In this document: one piece after another, positions 56,078 to 64,000 of the stretch
How positions within the stretch are numbered: position 1 is the first letter of the stretch
Layout of the letters: every line of letters starts with the position of its first letter
Assembly: GCF_026212465.1 (NCBI RefSeq)
Contig: NC_080057.1
Span: 15,294,769 to 15,358,768, forward strand
Origin: Amaranthus tricolor
Lineage: Eukaryota; Streptophyta; Magnoliopsida; Caryophyllales; Amaranthaceae
Reading direction: 5' to 3'
Length of the DNA: 64,000 nt
Translations under genes and position numbers: made by a program
Notes under the pieces: model-generated
Seen by the model: the letters and a program-made list of their open reading frames with translations, nothing else
Databases searched by the model: none
Told to the model about the DNA's origin: nothing

Positions 56078-57241
56078 TCAAATATCTTCTTCGTATTCTT
56101 TATCATTTTCATCGCCATCTAAATAGAAGTCTGAAAGGTCAAGATTAGGCATCGACGTGGTTGCTTTATTATAAGGATCGACATTGGGCATTGAGGTGCT
56201 TGCTTCATTAAAGTTTGCTTCCACACCTTTTCCTTTTTTCTTTTGGGAGGCTAGATACAGCTCAAGCAAATGTTTGGCAGTACGACATGTACGTGACCAA
56301 TGCCCTGTCATGCCACATCTGTAACAAATACTTTCTTTTCCTTCTTGATGGCTATTTCTATTGTGATAGCCAACTTGTTTTCCCCTTCGAGAATTATTAT
56401 TGTAATGATCATTTTGATAATTTTGGGGAAAATGGCCTCTAACGGATCCTTGAAACTTTCTACCATGTCCATAAAAATTTCCACGACCTCGTCCTCGTCC
56501 TCTTCCTCGGAAATTTCCGCGTCCTCTACCACGGTTATTATAATTTCCACGGCCTTTATTTTCAACAGCATGTGCTTCAGGCACATGTATTTTAGTAGAG
56601 TGTGTCTCACGGATAGCTTGAGATCCAATAGGTCTCATATTATGATTTTTCCAGACAAGATCATTGTGCTGTTCAGCCAATGAGAGTACTACACTCAAAT
56701 CTGAATATCTTTTGAAATTTCTTTCTCTATATTGTTGTTGCAGAATAATGTTTGATGGATGAAAAGTAGATAATGTGAGTTCAATCATTTCTGCATCAGT
56801 CACCAGGTGCTCACAATATTTCAACATTGATGCAATTCGGTATAATGTTGAATTGTACTCACTGAGAGTCTTAAAATCAGAAAATCTTAAATTCTTCCAC
56901 TCATGGCTAGCTTGTGGAAGAAGCACCCTTTTGTGGTGATCAAATCTTTCAACAAGAGAGTCCCACAATGTTTTGGGATCTTTTATAAATAAATATTCAG
57001 ATTTAAGACTATCATGAATATGATGCCTCAAGAGGACTAAGGCTTTGACCTTTTCTTGATTTGTAGCTACCTTTATATTGGTAGCTTGAGTTCCATCTAT
57101 TGGATCCTTTTCTTTTACTTCCAATACAGTATGTTCAAGCCCTTGAGCTTCTAAGTTCATGATGACATCTTCTTTCCATTCTAAGAATTTTTGTCTAGTT
57201 AAGTCTAATATGTTGAATAGCCTTTTGGTAATTTCTGTCAT
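56078..57241 (-). CDS. gag of Copia G, open (388 aa)
   Basis: The ATG at 57241 (MTEITKRLFNILDLT) was preferred to the in-frame ATG at 57319 because the family normally starts just before the LTRQKFLEWKEDV motif. The gag domain covers about residues 1-210 (LWDSLVERFDHHK, SEYNSTLYRIASMLKYC). It is followed by an Arg/Gly-rich RNA-binding stretch with many RGRG units (about 235-290) and a CCHC knuckle, CYRCGMTGHWSRTC, near 317-330. An acidic tail, DENDKEYEEDI, ends at the TGA at 56078. In the family the protein forms the particle that packages the RNA. No internal break is seen, in contrast to pol. Confidence 0.88.
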   Translation of the reverse strand: MTEITKRLFNILDLTRQKFLEWKEDVIMNLEAQGLEHTVLEVKEKDPIDGTQATNIKVATNQEKVKALVLLRHHIHDSLKSEYLFIKDPKTLWDSLVERFDHHKRVLLPQASHEWKNLRFSDFKTLSEYNSTLYRIASMLKYCEHLVTDAEMIELTLSTFHPSNIILQQQYRERNFKRYSDLSVVLSLAEQHNDLVWKNHNMRPIGSQAIRETHSTKIHVPEAHAVENKGRGNYNNRGRGRGNFRGRGRGRGRGNFYGHGRKFQGSVRGHFPQNYQNDHYNNNSRRGKQVGYHNRNSHQEGKESICYRCGMTGHWSRTCRTAKHLLELYLASQKKKGKGVEANFNEASTSMPNVDPYNKATTSMPNLDLSDFYLDGDENDKEYEEDI

Positions 57242-57421
57242 ACTTGCTACATAATATATAATTGTTTTGTAAGTATATGACGATGCAATAATTCTTATAT
57301 TTTCATAATAATAAACCATTAGAAAAATTATGATGTTTTAATTTCATAATCTTCTCCCCCTTGGTTTATTGTTATGAATTTGTTGTAGATAATAAATTTA
57401 GGAATAAATCAAGAACAAGAG

Positions 57422-57424
<3 letters not shown>

Positions 57425-57455
<31 letters not shown>
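57425..57455. repeat. (AAT)n microsatellite in the leader of Copia G
   Basis: Ten uninterrupted AAT units, a possible source of length differences between copies. Confidence 0.95.
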
Positions 57456-57457
<2 letters not shown>

Positions 57458-58035
57458 GGAGAAGAACGAAAAAATCAAAGACAATAAATGCTAAAGAGGG
57501 TAAAAGAAATAACATTTACATAATATATTAGTATAATTTATCATACAAAATGCACTAACAAACAAAAGAAAATATGACAAAGAAAAACATGTGCATTTTG
57601 TTTCTTCTTCTTCAAAATAAATTATTTCTTCATAATTATTATAATTCCTAATGCTACAAGAAGGACCACCAAGCCCATAATTAAGGAGATATATAATTTG
57701 AGTTTGGCAAAATTTTCTTCAAATCTAAAAGTATGGGAAGAGGAAGAAGATGGATTATTTTTGTAATGGTGGTACATTGTCGGTGGAAGGAAGAAGGAGA
57801 AGGAGGGTTTTTGATGTAAAGAGTAAAGTTGAAAGGATAAGGAGTATGTGGTAAAAAAATTGGGGTAATCCTATTTTATAGAGGGTTATCCCAAATTGTA
57901 CAATATACCGTATTGTTATGTATACTTAAAAGAAATACTTAGAGTAAAAGGTAAAAAAATGCACATGGATATAAATGCAAATACTGCAAATAAAAAATGC
58001 ACATATAAATATACGAGAATAAAAAAATAATACTA

Positions 58036-58224
58036 ACCGTCCATTTAGGCGGTAGAAGAAAAAACAATTAACCAGCCATATAGGCGGTTTAAAGAATAAC
58101 AAAAGAAATAAATAATACTAACCGTCCATTTAGGCGGTAAAAAAGAAAAAAGTTAACCAGCCATATAGGCGGTATAAAATAATTACAAAAGCAATAAAGT
58201 GTCCTTGTCATCCGTAAAGGTGAC
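58036..58224 (-). repeat. Five small hairpins, four of them in two tandem units, in the leader of Copia G
   Basis: ACCGTCCATTTAGGCGGT (58036-58053 and 58121-58138) alternates with AACCAGCCATATAGGCGGTT (58070-58089 and about 58154-58174, the last with one end change). The fifth is GTCATCCGTAAAGGTGAC (58207-58224). Each folds into a short stem with a 5-base loop. The first four sit in two tandem units of about 85 bp. They lie between the leader ORF and gag. Confidence 0.8.
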
Positions 58225-58244
58225 GTATTGTCTAATAAATTATT

Positions 58245-58634
58245 TTATGGGTCATTTAAATTTATCTTGCAACGTTTAGTACTTGTTTCTCCCTCATCAT
58301 CTTTGGTTCTTTTATTACTTGGTGAGGGATTATTTTCAGTTGTTGTTGTTGGGGCATTATTAGTTGGTTGTGTTGATAAATTATTTGTTGGTCGTATCGG
58401 TGGAATATTAGTCGGTGGAACCGGTGGATTATTAGTTGGTCGTACATGTGAATTACGAGTTGGTGGTACTAGTGGACCATTAGTGTTATTGGGATTATTA
58501 TGTCGGAGCTGATTTAAATCAGTCCTCGCTGGGTTTGTAGTGAAGGGTATGGAATTATGCTCAATTATAAAATATAAAAATGTGTTAGAAACACCTTGGA
58601 TGGTGATGTTGACACCATTTGATTGTTGGTTCAT
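58245..58634 (-). CDS. Extra leader ORF of Copia G (129 aa), unknown function
   Basis: An ATG 88 bases inside the 5' LTR opens a 129-codon frame (MNQQSNGVNITIQGVSNTF) that ends before the hairpins and gag. The middle is a degenerate repeat of RPTNNPPVPPTN-like units, rich in Pro, Asn and Thr. The C-terminus is charged, with KRTKDDEGETSTKRCK, which has the look of a bipartite nuclear localisation signal. I do not recognise a family. Copia elements normally have no ORF here. The frame may be chance in a repeat-rich leader, but the ordinary ATG, its first position after the primer site and the basic tail argue for attention. Confidence 0.5.
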   Translation of the reverse strand: MNQQSNGVNITIQGVSNTFLYFIIEHNSIPFTTNPARTDLNQLRHNNPNNTNGPLVPPTRNSHVRPTNNPPVPPTNIPPIRPTNNLSTQPTNNAPTTTTENNPSPSNKRTKDDEGETSTKRCKINLNDP

Positions 58635-58706
58635 TTGTGGGTACCGATGAAGAAAAATGCTTAATTAGGTTTTAAAAATATTACCTGCTTGATGATTAAG
58701 GGTAGA

Positions 58707-58722
58707 GCTGGTGCTGATAACG
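58707..58722 (-). promoter_or_regulatory. Primer-binding site of Copia G
   Basis: On the minus strand CGTTATCAGCACCAGC follows the LTR end TTTTAACA. It differs from the usual TGGTATCAGAGC, so another tRNA or a variant primer is implied. Confidence 0.75.
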
Positions 58723-58957
58723 TGTTAAAACTTAGAGAGATAAATATATTAATTAGAGAGATAAGGAGGAAGTAGAATGAGTAAAAGTTAGAAGATAAAA
58801 ATGTTTTTACTCATTGGTGTAGTTTTTACAATGGTGAACTTCCATATTTATAGGCAAGTTCATCCACAATTACATTGAATGCATTCACATTAGGGTAAAT
58901 TCATTAATTACCTTTCACACTATATTCATTAATTACATTTCACACTATATCTCAACA
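58723..58957 (-). repeat. 5' LTR of Copia G (235 bp)
   Basis: Identical to the 3' LTR except about five substitutions. A TATAAATA box (58845-58852, minus sense) is the likely promoter core. Confidence 0.95.
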
Positions 58958-59064
58958 CCAATAATAATATTGCACGATAACTCAAATTTTTAAATTGATG
59001 GGTGATGGACACACTTTTGTAGGGTAACTATGAATATGATTGTTGAATATTAGCTTATTGTGCG

Positions 59065-60649
<1,585 letters not shown>

Positions 60650-63443
60650 ATGGCGGTGGAATTGAGCAGAGCAAGAAACGACCAACTTCATCTTCAGAAA
60701 TTCAAAGATAAACAAGATAATCTCGAATTCCATCATTACAGTACCATTTCCATGATTGATCATAATCAAACCCAGAAAAGGGTTTCAGTCCCAGTTGTTT
60801 ATTATCTCTCTAGAAATGGTCAGCTAGAACACCCTCATTTTATTGAAGTTCCTCTCTCTTCTTCTCAAGGCCTTTTTCTTCGTGACGTTATCAATCGTTT
60901 GAATCTCCTTCGTGGTAAATCCATGCCATCTCACTACTCTTGGTCCTCGAAACGGTAACTAAAACCAATTCGTTCCCCAATTAATTGATACTTAAACCCT
61001 AATTTTTGGTTTTCAATTGCATTTGGCTAATTTAAGTTTACGAAAACGCAATTTAATTTTGCAGGAGCTACAAAAATGGGTATGTGTGGCATGATTTAGA
61101 GGAGAATGATTTCATTCATCCAGTTCATGGAGGAGAATACATTCTCAAAGGCTCTGAAATTCTTGTCGAAACCGTTTCGAATTCCTCCGACACATTATCA
61201 TCGCCTTCAGCTGGGAATAATATTCCGGTCACCGTAGAATCTGAATTCCCGGTGACGAGGAATCGCCGGAGAAATCAATCATGTGGATCAATCGAGTACA
61301 AAGTCTACAAAACTGAGTCAACTCACGAGTTCTCCGAAAAAGCGGCGGCCGACGCGTCAACTCAGACAGACGATAAACGACGTCGTATAGAAGCTGTAAT
61401 GATCAAAGAAGAACCCGAGGAAGAAGAGGGTAGAATCGAGAAAGTGCACCATGAACAAGTGCAAGAGTTCAGTACAGAGTTAAGTAGATATGAGATTTCA
61501 CCTCCACCGTCTGATTCAAGTCCTGAGACATTAGAGTCGTTGATGAAAGCTACAATATCATCATCATCATCATCATCACAAAGTAATAATCAGACGGTTG
61601 GGAGTTGTCCAAGTGGCAGAATGAAAGCTTCTTCAGTTTTAATGTCTTTGATCTCCTGTGGATCGATCTCTTTTAGAGATTGTGGAGCTGCAACCGTGAA
61701 GGATCATGGGTTATCGTTGATGTCTCATTATAAGAGTAGATTGCCACGTGGCGTGAATCAGACGGTAGAAGAGAGTAATGGTGTAACGATGGATATCGAA
61801 AATACAAATGTTTATAGTAGTTTTTCAAACATGGGTATGGAAGACAAGGAGTATTTTAGTGGGAGTTTAATTGAGACTAAGAGAAACGAGCTTCCAACGG
61901 TTCTTAAACGATCTTCCTCTTACAATGCTGACAGGTAAACACTATTTCCCCTCATTCTGTAATAAGTACAAAATTTTATCTTTTCTATTTTATTTCTTTT
62001 TCTTTCATTTTTTTCTCCTAAATAAATAAATAAATTATCTTTTTTTCATTTTCATTCTCTCTTTCTCTTTCCTCTCTCTTTTCCATTCTAATACCATACC
62101 AAATACAGTGTTATAATTATATATATTATTTTAAAATTTATTAGGTCAACCTAATAAATACTATTTCCTGTTCTCTTTAAGTGTCTTATTTATTTTTAGA
62201 ATATTATTTTTCTATCATTCTTAAATATTATATTTTATTATTAATCTATGAGTTAAAATGTATTTATATGGTATCTTATTTGATTCGTTTTAATATAAAG
62301 TTTATTAATATTAATTTTTTATAATTTTTAATTATACATAATTAAATATATTATGAATTGAATAAGTGCATTGGATAGATTGCATAAAGTAAATAAGACA
62401 TTTAAGATGAATAGGAGGGAGTATGATCTTAATATAAGATTATTTTTATTTAAGAATTTGTGTTACTACAGATTAGATCTATGTTTAGAGTATTTTCTTA
62501 TTTTGATTCTCTTGTTGATGATCTCAGTATGTGCACCAAATTTAACAACTTTTAAGATACATTATTTGAATTAAAAAGGGAGTTTCATACGTAAGACATT
62601 CTTGCAGAGTGAGAGGTGATAAAGAGTAACATCATAAGGGTGTAATGTAGATTAATAACGTTACATATTCCAGCTAATTAGTTCATAAGGTTAATTGATT
62701 AAATAGGTTGATAAATATGATCATCAACCACTTTGTTGAATAAAATTAATTGAAAGCGCTTGATAAATTGGTTAATCAACTCATTGACAAATTTGACAAA
62801 AATGTTGTGTAGATTGTATTAGGAGTCACTCGGAAGAAATAAATGAGGGGTCAATGGGTCAAATATTGGGAGGGTAGTCTCACACATGCAATGTTAGCCG
62901 ACATTTCCTTCGGGTTTGATTTTCTTAGACATGCTGTTTTGACTTGGTGTATTCACATTACATTGTGGAAAATTAGACTACCTCGTGGCAATGTTATTTG
63001 GAAAACAGATGTGATAGAAAAAAATTGATAAAATATGTGCATGACACAATAAGTGAATATGAATTTGTGGGTGAGAAAAAAGTATAATTACCCCTTAAAC
63101 ATTCATTTTAGTTTTGATGGGAACATAACATTCAATTCTTAGTTGTAGATTTGTCATTGCATGTATGGACAAAACTTTGTTATAGACCGGTTTTTAAGCA
63201 ATAAACCCGTTGAATTCCAAGAAATGGACAAACTTTAAAGTATTTGATTTTGGCTTCTAATCTTTTTAATTATTGGTTGACAGAAGTTCACATCTAATGA
63301 AGTTGGAGAAAAAAGTCGAAGGAGTGAGAGCAAAATGTATACGAAGGAAGCCAAGGACTCAGACATGCACTAGTAAGAAAGAGCTTGATGCACAAATTAC
63401 TCGAGTTACCAATACTATCAATAGTACCCATGGGCTAATCTAA
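60650..63443 (+). CDS. SOK: SOSEKI (DUF966) polarity protein
   Basis: Three exons: 60650-60954, 61065-61934 and 63284-63443, with GT-AG introns of 110 and 1349 bp. They join in phase to 444 aa. Residues 44-137 form the N-terminal DIX-like domain of the SOSEKI family (VPVVYYLSRNGQLEHPHFIE, GLFLRDVINRLNLLRGK, YSWSSKRSYKNGYVWHDL, LKGSEILVE). A conserved motif SCPSGRMKASSVLMSLISCG lies near residue 283, and exon 3 gives the basic C-terminus LEKKVEGVRAKCIRRKPRTQ. In Arabidopsis SOSEKI proteins polymerise through the DIX-like domain and mark cell corners and edges at the membrane, linking tissue polarity to cell division. The ATG at 60650 is the first in a CT-rich leader. Intron 2 carries a MITE. 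Length is ordinary for the family. Which of the SOK paralogues it is cannot be said. Confidence 0.95.
62159..62423. mobile_element. Stowaway-type MITE in intron 2 of the SOSEKI gene
   Basis: The left end, TACTATTTCCTGTTCTCTTT, and the right end, reverse-complemented, TACTCCCTCCTATTCATCTT, are inverted relatives with TA targets. The interior shares ATCTATGAGTTAAAATGT and TTTTATAATTTTTAATTA with the MITE at 547. It lies well away from both splice sites. Confidence 0.75.
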
Positions 63444-63585
63444 TGTTATGTGGGACCTCGACTTAAAAATATCAAGAATAGAAGTATGTGCATGTTTTTA
63501 GTGGTTAGCTGTTAGTAATATGAAGTGGTGGATAATCAACAAAGAATATCAGTGACAATAGGTATGTATTACTTGTATTGTTCAC

Positions 63586-64000
63586 TGTTGGGTTATTCCC
63601 TCCCACTTGGAGGAAGGCCCAATTAATATTTTAATTATGGGCTTAATAATAATGGACTAATAATAATAATATTATTTGTTAATTAAAAAAAAAAAAAAGG
63701 TGAAAAACTATAAAAGGAAAAATAGGGCAGTAGTTAATTAATTGCATCAGAAGCACAATACACGCACAAAACAAAAATCAGAAACTGAGGAGAAGAAAAA
63801 GGTGCGACGCGCGTGACTTTACGGCGATCCGATCGAAGGCCATTCGTGCTCCGTTTTTCGTCAAATTTTGACACGGTGTTTCTGTCTACCCAACCTACAT
63901 ATTCAACGGTTGGATTGTCGTTTTGTGCATTGTAAGTGGGTAATTTGTTTTGCCCTAATTTTACCCTAATTGTTATTTTACCACTTTTGAGTGATGTTTT
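63586..64000 (+). repeat. Start of an LTR-like sequence, cut by the window end
   Basis: TGTTGGGTTATTCCCTCCCA opens the stretch. The first 18 bases equal the minus-strand LTR fragment at 41438. ACTATAAAAGGAAAAATAGG at about 63708 is a TATA-like promoter, followed by a GC-richer part (GGTGCGACGCGCGTGAC, GGCGATCCGATCG) as in many plant LTR leaders. The rest lies outside. The first exon of a gene cannot be ruled out. Confidence 0.5.

Larger units (their letters stand above)
52038..58957 (-). mobile_element. Ty1/Copia retrotransposon G (6.9 kb), the youngest-looking insertion
   Basis: The duplication CCAAT at 52033-52037 and 58958-58962 is perfect. The two 235-bp LTRs start TGTTGAGATATAG and end TTTTAACA on the minus strand, and differ at about five sites. 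Order on the minus strand: LTR, primer site, 1.4-kb leader with an extra ORF and hairpins, gag, a gap, pol, polypurine tract, LTR. Pol has only three evident defects. The gag with its RGRG-rich stretch and the CYRCGMTGHWSRTC knuckle, and the unusual primer site, set it apart from elements A, B, E and F. Confidence 0.95.

Noticed and set aside
56300..56683. Plus- and minus-strand frames overlapping Copia G gag
   Set aside because: Low-complexity shadows of the RGRG-rich gag segment.

Overview
The window is nuclear DNA from a eudicot plant. It has spliced genes with GT-AG introns, plant-specific gene families (R2R3-MYB and SOSEKI), AT-rich intergenic DNA, Stowaway-type MITEs and several layers of Ty1/Copia retrotransposons. 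The species cannot be read from the sequence alone.

Only two host genes can be supported in full. One is a three-exon R2R3-MYB gene of the MYB48/MYB59 type on the minus strand (2704-3693). The other is a three-exon SOSEKI (DUF966, DIX-like domain) gene on the plus strand (60650-63443), whose second intron carries a Stowaway MITE. A short pair of candidate terminal exons at 2-281 may be the 3' end of a third gene that lies mostly outside the window.

The roughly 57 kb between the two genes is built from transposable elements. From left to right: a deleted Copia relic (10.6-12.9 kb). Then a nest in which Copia element A (15102-31188, plus strand, target duplication CAACT) is interrupted by a MITE and by Copia element B (19808-30904, minus strand). 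B is itself interrupted by a 4.05-kb TG...CA segment with a 5-bp duplication, probably a solo LTR (24604-28655), and by a 1.36-kb insertion in its 5' LTR (29304-30663). Next is Copia element E (33169-36384), a compact relative of B that keeps an open gag-protease ORF but lacks integrase, reverse transcriptase and RNase H. A zone of fold-back repeats follows (39-41.4 kb). Then comes a hAT-type shell (42000-48459) holding a long-TIR Mutator-like MITE and Copia element F. After a GC-richer segment cut by a CACTA-type end and an LTR-like relic, Copia element G (52038-58957) is bounded by the 5-bp duplication CCAAT. Its two 235-bp LTRs differ at only about five positions, so it is the youngest-looking insertion here. 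An LTR-like sequence begins at 63586 and runs off the end.

None of the Copia elements has an intact pol, so none looks self-sufficient. The most unusual features are the gag-protease-only architecture of E, an extra proline/asparagine-rich ORF and a row of small hairpins in the leader of G, a periodic palindrome array at 39.17-39.46 kb, and a competing splice donor in intron 1 of the MYB gene.
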